From contig CAVTYH010000002.1 in the NCBI GenBank assembly GCA_963738835.1, forward strand, positions 744,001 through 808,000: a stretch of DNA of 64,000 nucleotides, read 5' to 3'. Source of the stretch: CAVTYH01 sp963738835. GTDB taxonomy: Bacteria; Planctomycetota; Planctomycetia; Pirellulales; JADZDJ01. Of this stretch, positions 1 through 10,425 are shown one piece after another. Below the pieces are notes generated by a model. It was not told where the DNA came from and did not search any database. It saw nothing but the letters and a program-made list of their open reading frames with translations. The position numbers and the translations under genes are program-made. Numbering within the stretch: the first letter of the stretch is position 1; every line of letters starts with the position of its first letter.

Positions 1-1314
1 GCGACCTTTCCAAACCGGCGCGGTGGATCGTTCCACCGGCTGTTGGGCGACGTAATGCTCAGGCCGGCGGCGAATTTGTTCCATCAGTTGCCGCTGTTGA
101 TCAGATGTCAATTTGCCCGCTGCAATGGGTGGCGATCCCCGACGCTTGAGCGCGTGCCGCACGATTAAATGCTCCAGATTTGCTTCGACATACTTTAAAT
201 CGTCCGAATTGCCACACCACCAGGTCGGCACCGAAGGGCAGCGCAAGTCTTCGTCCAAGAGCAGCCGGCATGCGGCGGGCAAAAATGCTGCCAGTGCAGG
301 AGCTTCCAAAAATCCCGACCCTATGGCGTTAGCGACGACAACCGCTCCGTCGCGCAGCGATTGTACCAAGCCGGCTGTGCCGAACGGCGAATTTGGTTCG
401 AGCTCCAACTGATCGCAATCGCCATCGGGGATGCGCCGCAAGATGACGTCAACGGGCAGCAGCCCGCCGAGGGTCTTCAAATAAACTGCGTTACCACGCA
501 CCGTCAAATCAGCGCCTTCGACCAACGTGTACCCGAGATAACGCGCCATGTAGCCGTCTTCGAAAGAAGTCGGGCTGCGAACACCCGGCGACAAAAGCAC
601 CACGCGTGGATTTTCGCGCTGCCCCGGAGCCAGCAGCACTAAACGTTCCCTTAGCGCGATAAAGAACGGCGCTAGGCGTTCGATGTGCAGCATCTCAAAA
701 TCATTTCGCAACGCGCGGGAGACGGCAATCCGATTCTCCAAGGTGTAGCCGGTCCCCGAAGGGCCTTGTGTGCGATCGGTAATTACCAGCCACTGTCCAT
801 CGGGTTGCCGCGCCAAGTGTGCAGCATACAGACACAAAAATGCTCCATCGGGTGGAGTAATACCATGACACGGCAGCAAATAACCGGGATGCTCGAAGAC
901 AATCGCCGGCGGCAAAACGCCTTCGCGCACAAGTCGTTGTGGCCCGTAAACGTCGGCCAGTACGAGATTCAAAAGTAGCGCCCGCTGCGCGAGCGCCTCT
1001 GCCAGCGCTTGCCAAGCTGGCTTATCGAACAGTAGTGGTAGCGGGTCGAGTTCCCACGGGCGGTCGGGACCCTGCGGTGCGCCCACGACGTTGTACGTTA
1101 CACCATTTTCGCGCAGCAAACGCTTGACCTGTTCGGCCCGTTGCACCAAACCCGCCACACCTGCTCGATTGACTCCGCCGATGAACTGTTCCCAGGGTGA
1201 GCGCAGCAAGCCCGAGGGTGCAACCATTTCGTCGTAGACGCCAGCCAGTGGTTGATAACCGGCTAGCAACCCGTCGCGGGGCAAATGATTTGGCAAACTG
1301 GCGGCCTCGCCCAT
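1..1314 (-). CDS. Circularly permuted ATP-grasp protein (DUF404/DUF407 type), C-terminus beyond the window
   Basis: The reading frame is open from an ATG at 1314 to the window edge (438 codons), with an in-frame stop directly upstream of the ATG. The translation has the marks of the circularly permuted ATP-grasp family: an N-terminal GYQPLAGVYDEM, then VYNV-like and LVLADVYGPQ segments, GTGYTLENR, VVLLSPG, ANAIGSGFLE and PTWWCG. Known members are predicted amide-bond ligases encoded with transglutaminase/DUF2126 proteins and alpha-E (DUF403) proteins. Here the transglutaminase/DUF2126 gene lies 89 bases upstream on the same strand, so the two are probably co-transcribed. An alpha-E domain or gene would be expected beyond position 1. 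The substrate is unknown; a role in peptide tagging or modification is inferred from published genome-context work on this family. Confidence 0.88.
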   Translation of the reverse strand, partial: MGEAASLPNHLPRDGLLAGYQPLAGVYDEMVAPSGLLRSPWEQFIGGVNRAGVAGLVQRAEQVKRLLRENGVTYNVVGAPQGPDRPWELDPLPLLFDKPAWQALAEALAQRALLLNLVLADVYGPQRLVREGVLPPAIVFEHPGYLLPCHGITPPDGAFLCLYAAHLARQPDGQWLVITDRTQGPSGTGYTLENRIAVSRALRNDFEMLHIERLAPFFIALRERLVLLAPGQRENPRVVLLSPGVRSPTSFEDGYMARYLGYTLVEGADLTVRGNAVYLKTLGGLLPVDVILRRIPDGDCDQLELEPNSPFGTAGLVQSLRDGAVVVANAIGSGFLEAPALAAFLPAACRLLLDEDLRCPSVPTWWCGNSDDLKYVEANLEHLIVRHALKRRGSPPIAAGKLTSDQQRQLMEQIRRRPEHYVAQQPVERSTAPVWKGR

Positions 1315-1403
1315 CGTTCAATCAAGAATGCGGTCACGCTTTGGAATCGCAACGGTAATCGGCGAAAGCATAGTAGATTTTGATGCTGGACGACAACGGC
1401 AAC

Positions 1404-4400
1404 TCACTCGTTCATTGTCGCCAATTCCAGCGGACGCCGCAAATCAAGCGTCATCGGATATTCGCGATTATGTTCCCGCAGCGGTATGCCGACGTTTCCT
1501 CCGGTGTGACCCATACCGAAGAATCGGGCGGCGCGCCGGCTTTCGGCTTCATAGGCGTTGACGGGAAATCGATCGAAACTACGACCGCCGGGGTGCGACA
1601 CATTCCATGTGCATCCGCCGATGGAACGATAATTCCACTGGTCAATTAAATCGAACACCAATGGTGTGTGTACTCCGATCGTCGGATGCAAACATGAAGG
1701 GGGTTGCCAGGCGCGGTAGCGAATGCCGGCTACGTATTCACCCGGTGTGCCAGTCGGATGCAGCGGTACTCTTCGGCCGTTGCACGCCAGAATGTGCCGC
1801 GTATCGGTCAGACCGCGCACTTTCACTTGGAGTCGTTCGAGCGATGAATCGACATAGCGAGCTGCTGCACCGATGGATTGCTCTTCGCCCAGCACATGCC
1901 ACGGCTCGATCGCGTGACGCAACTCAATTTCAATGTTGCGGTGCGTCACCTGGCCCAGAATCGGAAAGCGGAATTCGAAGTGCGAAGCAAACCAGTCTTG
2001 CTCGAATGGGTAGCCAGCAGCCCGCAACTCTTCGAGCACTTCCTGGAAATCTTGCGCTATAAAGTGTGGCAATAGAAATCGATCGTGCAGCGATGTACCC
2101 CACCGCACCAACGGCGCACGGTACGGCTCGTTCCAGAATCGCGCGACCAGTGCCCGCATGAGCAACTGCTGCGTCAAACTCATCCGCGCATGCGGTGGCA
2201 TTTCGAATGCGCGGAATTCAACTAAGCCCAGTCGGCCGCTGGCAGAATCGGGTGAGAACAGTTTGTCGATACAGAATTCCGCGCGATGGGTGTTGCCGGT
2301 CACATCGACCAGCAAATTCCGCAAGGCGCGATCGACAACCCAGGGGAACTGCGCCCCATTCAGTGGCAGTTGCGTAAACGCGGTTTCAAGTTCGTAGATC
2401 GATTCGTGCCGCGCTTCATCTGCACGCGGAGCCTGGCTCGTGGGGCCAACAAACAATCCTGAAAATAAATATGAAAGCGACGGACGATTGTTCCAGTACG
2501 CAATTAAACTGCGTAGCAAATCGGGGCGGCGCAGAAATGGACTTTCTCGTGGCGTTGCCCCGCCCAGCACCAGATGATTCCCGCCGCCGGTGCCCGTGTG
2601 CCGACCGTCCAGCATGAATTTCTCGGTGCCCAGCCGCGAGAGACGAGCTTCGTCGTACAGCGTGGTGGTGTTGGAAACCAGCTCGTTCCATTTGCGGGCC
2701 GGTTGCAAATTGACTTCAATCACCCCCGGATCGGGCGTCACTTTGAAATATTGCAATCGATAATCGTTCGGAGGGGTGTAACCTTCGATGCGCACAGGCA
2801 GCGCTAGTTCCTCCGCTGTGGCCTCAATAGCCGCGATGAGTCGCAGGTAATCTTCGACTTCACCGATGGGGGGCATGAAAACATGCAATGTTCCCTCCCG
2901 CGCTTCAACGGAAACCGCGGTTCTGACGATATGCTTCGGCGCTGTGGCCAGTCTGGGCGATACCATTGTCGCGGCGATTGTTTGCGGATGTGCCTGGCTG
3001 TCGCCATCGGGCAAATCTTCAAAATTACCCTCTGCGGCAACTCCGGCAACTTGATGCACCAGTTGTCGCTGCCGAACCACGCCATTGCCCGGCCATTGCG
3101 GCAAGGAATGGGTATGCCCCTCGAAGCCGTTGCGAGAAAATCGCGGCAACGGTCCCCGATCGGCCAGCGGATCTTGCTCGTAGATCTGGTGAGATTCACC
3201 CGGCACGGACCACGGCAGCGAATCCAGAGGCAAGCGATAACCCAGCGGCGAATCGCCGGGAATCAAATACATTCGTTCCGGCCGCAAGAACCAGGGGCCG
3301 CTCTCCCAGTGGGTTTCCTCCTCATCCGAGGAACCAACTCTTAGCGGCAGCACGTATCCGACGACTTTCTGCAGGCCTTGTTCGAAGACTTTGGCGATGC
3401 GTGCCCGCTCTTCTGCATTCTCCAGATTGGAATCAAACGGATCGGCGTTCACCGGCAGGCGGCGTTCCTTCCACAGGTAATACCAGGCGTCTTCATAGGC
3501 AGCGATGGTATAGTTAGCACCGACGTTTAGCCGCCGGGCCAATGTGCCGATGAATTTCTCCGCGTGCTGATCCTCGAAACCATACTGGATGCCATCCTGG
3601 GCGATTAGATCTTGATTTTGCCAAATGGGTTCACCGTCGCCGCGCCAATAGCATCCCAAAGCCCAACGTGGGAGCGATTCGCCGGGATACCATTTTCCCT
3701 GGCCGTAGTGCAATAATGGTTTGCAAGCAAAGCGATCGGCTAAACGTAAAAATAGATTTCCTGCCAGGTGCCGCTTGTTAGTTCCCAGCGCCGTCAGGTT
3801 CCATTCCGCGCCCTCCATGTCGTCGATCGATACAAACGTCGGCTCGCCCCCCATCGTCAGACGGACGTTGTTGATTTCCAGCAGTCGATCGACTTCGTGG
3901 CCCAGCGCCTCGATGTGCGTCCATTGTTCGTCAGTGTAAGGCTTCGTGACCCGCGGATCTTCGTGGATTCGGCGCACCGACATCTCGAAACCGAATTCCA
4001 CTTGGCATGGCTCCACGCTGCCGCTGACCGGCGCTGCCGAAAAGGGATCGGGCGTTGCCGCCAGCGGAAGATGCCCTTCGCTGACGAATAAGCCCGACGT
4101 CGGGTCCAGGCCAACCCAACCTGCGCCCGGCAGGTAGACTTCAGCCCAGGCGTGAAGATCGGTGAAGTCGGAATCCGTTCCCGCGGGACCATCCAGCGGC
4201 TTCACATCCGGCTTCAATTGGATGAGATACCCTGAAACGAATCGCGCGGCGAGCCCCAAGTGGCGTAGCGCCTGGACCAGCAACCATGCCGAATCGCGGC
4301 ACGAGCCTGTGGCCGTTTCCAGAGTTTGTTCCGGCGTTTGCACGCCAGGCTCCATCCGAATGACATACTTCACGCTCTTGTGTGCGAAGCCATTCAAGTC

Positions 4401-4838
4401 GACAAGAAAATCGACCGTGCGCTGCACGTTTCGCGGCACCGCGGCCAGGAATTCCGCCAATCGCGGGCCAGCGGGTTGAGTGATCAAAAACGGCGCCAAT
4501 TCGGTGCTCAACCAGTCGCCATAGGAAAACGGAAAGTGGATGGATTCACTTTCCAGAAAGAAGTCGAAGGGGTTGATCACCGTCATTTCGGCAACCAAAT
4601 CGACTTCCAGATTCAGCTCATGGGCTTTCTCCAGAAACACAAACCGGGCCAAATGATTTCCGTGCGGATCTTGCTGCCAATTGACAAATTGCTTCTCTGG
4701 CTGAACGCGCAACGAGTAGCTGAGCACAGGTGTGCGACAATGCGGCGCCGGCCGCAGCCGAACCACGTGGGGCGAAAGTTCAACCAGACGGTCGTAACGA
4801 TAACTGGTACGGTGATTTAGCGCAACGCGGATTGACAT
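1404..4838 (-). CDS. Transglutaminase-like / DUF2126 fusion protein
   Basis: 1144 residues in one intact frame. Residues 1 to about 90 match the bacterial transglutaminase N-terminal region. The transglutaminase-like core follows, with a visible Cys-His-Asp triad: Cys180 in TGSCRDSAW, His229 in DLHAWAEVYL and Asp245 in GLDPTSG. The remaining 850 or so residues are the DUF2126 region, with TMGGEPTFVS, GQGKWYPGE, HTGTGGGNH and FRAFEMPPHARMSL. This is the usual architecture and length for the family, which is encoded with circularly permuted ATP-grasp and alpha-E proteins, as here. It probably acts in the cytoplasm as a peptidase or transamidase in a peptide-modification system; the substrate is unknown. 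The lack of indels over 3.4 kb contrasts with many neighbours. Confidence 0.92.
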   Translation of the reverse strand: MSIRVALNHRTSYRYDRLVELSPHVVRLRPAPHCRTPVLSYSLRVQPEKQFVNWQQDPHGNHLARFVFLEKAHELNLEVDLVAEMTVINPFDFFLESESIHFPFSYGDWLSTELAPFLITQPAGPRLAEFLAAVPRNVQRTVDFLVDLNGFAHKSVKYVIRMEPGVQTPEQTLETATGSCRDSAWLLVQALRHLGLAARFVSGYLIQLKPDVKPLDGPAGTDSDFTDLHAWAEVYLPGAGWVGLDPTSGLFVSEGHLPLAATPDPFSAAPVSGSVEPCQVEFGFEMSVRRIHEDPRVTKPYTDEQWTHIEALGHEVDRLLEINNVRLTMGGEPTFVSIDDMEGAEWNLTALGTNKRHLAGNLFLRLADRFACKPLLHYGQGKWYPGESLPRWALGCYWRGDGEPIWQNQDLIAQDGIQYGFEDQHAEKFIGTLARRLNVGANYTIAAYEDAWYYLWKERRLPVNADPFDSNLENAEERARIAKVFEQGLQKVVGYVLPLRVGSSDEEETHWESGPWFLRPERMYLIPGDSPLGYRLPLDSLPWSVPGESHQIYEQDPLADRGPLPRFSRNGFEGHTHSLPQWPGNGVVRQRQLVHQVAGVAAEGNFEDLPDGDSQAHPQTIAATMVSPRLATAPKHIVRTAVSVEAREGTLHVFMPPIGEVEDYLRLIAAIEATAEELALPVRIEGYTPPNDYRLQYFKVTPDPGVIEVNLQPARKWNELVSNTTTLYDEARLSRLGTEKFMLDGRHTGTGGGNHLVLGGATPRESPFLRRPDLLRSLIAYWNNRPSLSYLFSGLFVGPTSQAPRADEARHESIYELETAFTQLPLNGAQFPWVVDRALRNLLVDVTGNTHRAEFCIDKLFSPDSASGRLGLVEFRAFEMPPHARMSLTQQLLMRALVARFWNEPYRAPLVRWGTSLHDRFLLPHFIAQDFQEVLEELRAAGYPFEQDWFASHFEFRFPILGQVTHRNIEIELRHAIEPWHVLGEEQSIGAAARYVDSSLERLQVKVRGLTDTRHILACNGRRVPLHPTGTPGEYVAGIRYRAWQPPSCLHPTIGVHTPLVFDLIDQWNYRSIGGCTWNVSHPGGRSFDRFPVNAYEAESRRAARFFGMGHTGGNVGIPLREHNREYPMTLDLRRPLELATMNE

Positions 4839-5237
4839 TCGAAATCAGTGTTTTGAATACCCGGATACATTCGACTTTTTCGGGAGCGGACGAACGCCCG
4901 CCCTGGCGGGTTTGCAGACTGCTTAACTGCGCATCACCACCCAGCCTAGCCAATAGGCGGAATCGGCCAAATTCGTTGGTAATGAGCGCGGCAGGTATGC
5001 TTAGCAAACTATATGCCACGATTCCGGTAATTACCCTAATGACTAACTCGTACCCGGGCAAAGGGTTGGAAAAGCCTGACGGCCTCGCTTGGTATCCAAT
5101 CGCAGCTCTCGGCTCGGTGTTTTTCAAGCGTCCGGCTGAAAACACGGTCGATTGATGAAACGTCCGACAATCAGCACGCGTTTTCGACCGCGTGGTACGG
5201 CCGGCACAAGTCATCGTGTCAAAATAATGCCGTGCTC
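4839..5237. other. Intergenic stretch, no convincing gene
   Basis: About 400 bases separate the transglutaminase start from the end of the next minus-strand gene. A short GC-rich hairpin (CCCGC, loop CCTG, GCGGG) lies near 4897-4910. A minus-strand frame here could encode one hydrophobic helix but overlaps the transglutaminase start and resembles no family I know. This stretch should contain the promoter of the transglutaminase operon; I could not pick out clear -35/-10 boxes. Confidence 0.5.
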
Positions 5238-7607
5238 TTACAGCGCTGCGAAAAAACCGGCTAGCAGATCATCGTTCACCGCCTCGGCTCCTCGCTGCAA
5301 GGTGTTGCTTGGCTTTCCTTGGGCTTCGTTCAATACACGATCGACAAACGCCGGCAAGAGGCGAAGCAGACCCGTCGTCGCGGGCGGCTCCGCTTTAGGG
5401 GCAACCTCTTGCGATGGCGTGCCGACGAGCACTGTGCTGGTGGAAGCCGATTGCAGACTCGCCGTCGTCGCCTGATTTGTGGCCAGTGCCTTGATTAGCG
5501 CCGAACCGGCTGCTGCTTCGCTCTCTACCACGGTCGTTGTCACTGTGTGGGAAATGTTTTGGGCGTAGGTATGGGAACCCTTCACCTTGTAAGTGGCCCC
5601 CGAAAGCGAAATGCTGCCGGTTGAAGTCGTGCCGTCGCCCCAGTTGATCGTGGCGATGAAATCGCCGGCCGGCTCGACGCCGCTGGCATGAGTAAACGTC
5701 GCCACTTGCACATTGCTCTGGTTCTTGCCGGTCACGGTGATCGGCGCAGAAACCACAATCGGTGGTTCCAAGATCGTATTACTCGACACGGCCGTGTTGT
5801 TGCTGGTATTCGGATCAGAGACGTTGCTGCTCACAACGGCGGTGGTCGTCAAATTGCCTTCTTCCAATGCTTGCAGGTTCATCATCATGTTGACCGTTTG
5901 GCCGCTGGCGATCGTGCCGATAGAAAAAGTCACCACGCCCCCGGACTGCTTGAACGTTCCTTGGCCGGTCGCGGCGCCGAGATATTGCCAGCCGGAACCC
6001 AGCGTGTCTGTAACGACAACCTTGGTCGCTGTGCTAGGGCCGATATTGGTGACCGCGAAGCTGATCGGAACGTGATCGCCTTCGTTGGATGTATAAGGAC
6101 CACCCACGGGCACTGCGCATGACCACTGCCAGGTCGGCACCCATGAAGCCGCCGGTGAAGGGAACCGGATCGGAGGCAATCCCGTTGGCGATGACTGTTA
6201 ACTGATACGTCGCGAGCGGCAAACCCGCTGGCAGTGTGAAATCGGTCGTCACCGGCGTGCTGCCCGTGGCGACGCCGGTGCTGCTCCAATTGGAAGTCCG
6301 TGCAAAGTACACCTTCCCGGCGGCGCTCTTCAACTCGACGATCGGGTAGTTGGTGTCCATCTCCGCGCCGCCGTCGCCATTGTAACTTGCGCCGGCAGAC
6401 AGACCGTTGAGTTGCGTGCCGGTCAGCGTGTAATGATTGCCGTTGGCCACGACGCTGGTGATGGTGGGTTTCCAAGCCGGGTTTGGCGCCCGTCGGGTGT
6501 GTAGACGTAAAGTTGCTGGTATTCGTTCGTCCACAAAACTTGTCCCGTCGGAAGCGTCAACATGCGTTGAAAGTAGCTAGTCTCGTTGGAGATATCGACC
6601 GGCGGCGTGACTTCGGTGACCGCGGTTGCCAACGGGGCAGTGGGATCGATTTCAACCATGTGCATGGCCGTGGTTGTTCCAACGCCGCCTGCGTAGAGAA
6701 CGTGACCATTGGGCAACATGGCCGCTGCACCAAGTCCATCGCCACCGGTAATGTTCGGTCCGGGGGCCCAAGTACCGACTCCGCCGGGATCGGTCGGCGG
6801 CGTGTAGAAGGCGGTGTAGACGTTATCCCTGCCGATAAAAAAGACCCTTCCATCAGGCAGGAGGAGCGCGGGTCCCAGCTTGCCAGAGGTGGAATTCCGT
6901 AGCGGAACAGTTGACAGTCCGGAATCGACCCAAGTGTTGGTCGCGGGATCCAACGTTTGGGTGTCGTCAGGGTTGTTGTTCGGGTGATTGTCGTAGGTCA
7001 GAATTCCGCCGTTGGGCAGCTTGATCCAGGTTTCCCCGGCGCTTTGATCGTTATCCAGCTTCGTTGGCCCCGGCGACCAACTGTTCGTGGCGGGGTCATA
7101 GATAAACGTTTCCGGGCCGTTATCCCATCCCGCCAGTACCTTGCCGTCGGGCATTAGCGTGGTGGGCGCGGAGCCAAACGAAACTTCCGGATAGTTTGCA
7201 ATATCGGTCCAAGTATTGGACACGGGATCGTAAATTGAACCCGTGTTATCGAGCGCATACTGTGTATCATTCAATCCCACGTATTTCCCGCCGAGCACCA
7301 GAAGTCGCCCATCCGGTAACACATTGGAAGCAAAGAACAGCCGATTAAGGTCCATGCTCGGCATCTGCGTCCAGGTGCCATTCACGTAACTGCCACTGGC
7401 ATCTGGCGTGAGCCTGTACCAATCCGTCGAGGCTGGACCGACCGATGCGGAAGCCATGACGGTGCCATCGGAAAGCAACTCCATCGTGCCGATGCCATGC
7501 GGTGCCAGATGCGTCAGCGGCGTCCACGTACCGGTGAGCATCGTGCGCGGCTCCAGCAATTCCAAATTGAACTGGCGAGAGTGCGCGTTGCTCGGTGCGG
7601 TTCGCAC
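5238..7607 (-). pseudogene. Secreted kelch/galactose-oxidase-like propeller protein with DUF11-like tail, two frameshifts
   Basis: Three consecutive minus-strand frames read as one protein of about 790 residues. The N-terminus carries LELLEPRTML, the LEPR-type motif found at the start of many planctomycete surface proteins. The first frame (7607 to about 6490) has kelch-like blades with recurring LPDGRLLVLGG, LMPDGKVLAG, LPNGGILTY and LPDGRVFFIG units. The second frame (to about 6110) continues with an immunoglobulin-like early-set domain starting PTITSVVANGNHYTLTG. The third has a DUF11-like repeat (SNEGDHVPISFAVTNIGPS) and a PKD-like stretch with INWGDGTTS. The first break fits loss of one G at 6489-6491 (DGAPNPAW restored); the second lies near 6100. 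Sequencing error is more likely than decay because the codons either side stay well preserved. Oxidase activity is unproven. Confidence 0.75.
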
Positions 7608-7762
7608 GATGACGGCGGGAATTTAACGGACGACGACGTTGGGAACTTGCTTGAAACATGATTGGCATCCTTGGATTCAGGGTTCACTGTGAAACTTCAA
7701 CTCAAAGGTCTCACGCGAATCACGACGGAGGTCGACAATTAACGATTTCGATCGAAGCAGCC

Positions 7763-8825
7763 TCAATTTGGAATCTGGACATTTTGACCGTCACGCCGGT
7801 TGCTCAGACGGTAGTGAATGCGCGCATCGACGGTGTAGCTAATAATCTGCACCGAGCCATCGCACATCACAAAGAAACAGCCGCTGGGGTGCAGGCTGCC
7901 GAAGTTGGTTTCGCCCCACTTCTCACCGCTCCCCCAGTCGGTCGTTTCCGATTTCAGATGATCTTCATCGCGCAACGGACGCCAATCGATGCCATTCACT
8001 TTGTCGGTCGGGCCGGTGGGCAAGGCGCTACCCTTACTGGCCCAGCGAATGATGTCCCAGTCGTGACCTTCGTAAACACTGCCGTTATCGGTCGGGCAAT
8101 CACCCGTGCCTCGTCCGTCGTAGCAGTTCGGCTGCAGCGACTTTTCTCCCACCAGGTACGTTTTGGAAAGGCCGTCGGGGATTTGACGCACTCGTAGACA
8201 GCTGCCCGCGTAGATGGTGCCGGTGGCATCATTCCACCAGCCCAGGCCGCTAAAATACGCGGAGGGACTGAACCCCGCATTGGTGTCGGAACCGGCCGCC
8301 GGACCGCCATTGGTGATCTGGTCGGTGCCGCCATTGCCCGCGTAGTCTGCGCGGGCCGCGGCTTTGTCGACGTCCTGCATTCCGGGCACGTTGTAGATAT
8401 CGTCGTGGTTTTGCCCGACGGTGCCTCCGCGCCGCGAAGGACAGGAAAAAAACGGCGCAGGGGTCGCCATGAGGACCTTCAAAGCGGCTTGCTTGGCCGC
8501 GCCGGTCATTCCTTTGCCGATCTCGCGAACTGCTTTCTCGTCGATGTAGGCCAATATGTTGTAGGCCCAACCGCCGGGTTGCTGCTGGCCAAAGCCCAGA
8601 TCGGGATCGCCAACCCAGTGATTGCCCCAACCGCCGCTGGGAAAGAACTTCAGCGTATTCAAATGGTTCTGCGCGGCGAGGCCCACTTGTTTGAGGTTGT
8701 TCTGGCACTGCGTGCGGCGGGCTGCTTCGTGCTGCTTGAATCGCCGGGAGCAGAAGCGCAATCAAGATCCCGATGAGGGCGATGACGACAAGCAGTTCGA
8801 CCAGCGTAAATGCGCGTCTGATCAT
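7763..8825 (-). pseudogene. DUF1559 pseudopilin-like protein, one frameshift
   Basis: The ATG at 8825 starts MIRRAFTLVELLVVIALIGI, a type IV prepilin N-terminus with the FTLVELLVVIAIIGILIALL-type signature that is processed by prepilin peptidase. It continues to LLLPAIQAAR, where the frame breaks near 8750, and resumes as EAARRTQCQNNLKQVGLAAQ. The C-terminus has the usual DUF1559 ending, with NFGSLHPSGCFFVMCDGSV. The expected junction is QAAREAARR, so two bases are missing or one is extra. Length after repair is about 350 residues, normal for this family, which planctomycetes carry in many copies. It is likely a secreted or envelope pseudopilin; the exact role is unknown. A weak AGGTG ribosome site precedes the start. 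Confidence 0.82.
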
Positions 8826-9047
8826 GTGGCACCTGGCAGGTAACTCAACCAGTGCGCGGCCGGCACGCCCGGTCGTTTTAGAGCACAACTCGGATCGTCT
8901 CGTTGGTATCGTGCGGATCATGAAATGGTGAGAAAGGGCTCGTGTTTAAGGACTTTGGATTCAATCGTCAGTGATCAAAGAGACGTCGTCGCGGGTCAGT
9001 CATCCGATGACAACTACAGTAGTATTCAGCACTCCACTTCAAATTGC

Positions 9048-10242
9048 TCAATAGAATCGTCCCGTCAAAAAACGTGCTCCCAGGAGGAACACCGCGATTC
9101 CGACCCCTAATACCCAAATCGCCGGTCCCCGGGCCGGGGAGAGCTTGACAACATACGCTTCGGCAACTCCCCCGGTTTTTCCACTGCGCGAAACCAGGCT
9201 AGTTCCCGCCAGGTACACATTTCCCCTTCGATCAGTGGAGACTCCTTGACTGACATACATGTCCGTCGTTCCGATCTGTTGACTCCACAGCAAGTTACCG
9301 ACGGCGTCGTACTTACTGACGAAGCTGCCTGAATTCGATCCATCGAACGGACCTTCGATTTTTCCCGACAGATAGACGTTTCCCAGGCCGTCAGCCGCGA
9401 CGCTCATGGCATCAGTTACGCGAGCTGTGCTCATCTGTTTGATCCAGAGGAGATTTCCACGGTCGTCGTATTTGCTCACAAACGCGTCGTGGACGATTTC
9501 GCCTCCCTTCGGAGTCCGCGTGAATGAGTCCTCAGTAAAACCTGCAATGAAAACGTTCCCTAGGCGGTCGGCTGACACGGCGTTACTTTGATCCCATGCT
9601 GAAGTTCCCAATTGTCGCGTCCAAAGCAGATTACCCTGGGAATCGTACTTGCTCACGAAAGCGTCGTAATCATGGCCCGCACGAGAGCGGCCGAGCGAAC
9701 CGGAAGTAATCCCCGAGATGTAGACGTTTCCCAGACCGTCCGCCGAGACGCCGTAGCTCTTGTCATCCTCGGGCGTTCCCAGTTGGCGGGTCCACAGCAG
9801 ATTCCCTTGGGCGTCGTACTTGCTCACAAAGGCGTCGTAACCGCCCGCGTTGGGCTCGGCGAGTGAGCCGGCGGTGAATCCTGTGATGTAGACATTGCCC
9901 AAGCCGTCGGCCGAGACGCCACTGCTTTGATCCTCTTCTGTCGTTCCCAGTTGCCGAGTCCAGAGAAGCTTTCCCTGGGCGTCGTACTTACTCACGAAGG
10001 CGTCGAGACTTCCGTAATTCGTTTTGTCCAGCACGCCGTTGGTATAGCCGGTGATGTAGACATTCCCCAATGTGTCGGCAGAAACGCCGCAGGCGGCAAA
10101 CTGTACCCATGGCACTCAATTCGCGAATCCACTCCGTTTTGTACGCCGATTCCGCCAGCGCTTTCCCGTCGCTGACCATCAGAAGCAAGGCGGCCGTCAG
10201 TGCGATCCGGCCTGCGGGCCAATGTCGGTGAGAATTCTTCAT
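9048..10242 (-). pseudogene. SBBP beta-propeller repeat protein with C-terminal membrane anchor, one frameshift
   Basis: The start is taken at 10242 (MKNSHRHWPAGRIALTAALL, signal-peptide-like, ending near ALAES). After WIRELSAMG the frame shifts near 10115 and continues VQFAACGVSADTLGNVYITG. Six or so repeats follow, each of the form DAFVSKYDAQGNLLWTRQLG then GVSADGLGNVYITG, which is the SBBP pattern. The protein ends in one hydrophobic helix (AIWVLGVGIAVFLLGARFL), so it is probably anchored in a membrane with the propeller outside. Function is unknown; such propellers usually bind other proteins or glycans. About 395 residues after repair. Confidence 0.78.
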
Positions 10243-10322
10243 GTCCGTGTCGAATCTGTGAATTGGCGGTACAATAAAAACAGCAGGCCCCAGCGGCACC
10301 GCGAGCCGCGGGGAATGTCCAG

Positions 10323-10361
10323 GCCGGTGAGGGTTCTCGTTTCCAGCGGAGCCTCACCGGC
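10323..10361. terminator. Perfect 10-bp hairpin with T-run on the plus side
   Basis: GCCGGTGAGG at 10323-10332 pairs perfectly with CCTCACCGGC at 10352-10361 (19-base loop), followed by TGTTTTTG. It lies just downstream of the minus-strand kinase-TPR gene and upstream of the SBBP gene. The T-run suits plus-strand termination, while the neighbouring genes are on the minus strand, so it may instead be a dispersed palindromic repeat. Confidence 0.5.
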
Positions 10362-10425
10362 TGTTTTTGTTCACTTAGGCGAGTTTTGGAGAAACCGGTC
10401 TACGTAGTTCGGAGCTTATTTCTTT

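Noticed and set aside
4780..5214. Minus-strand frame of 144 codons with one hydrophobic helix
   Set aside because: It overlaps the transglutaminase start, has no ribosome site and resembles no family; composition is like a chance frame.
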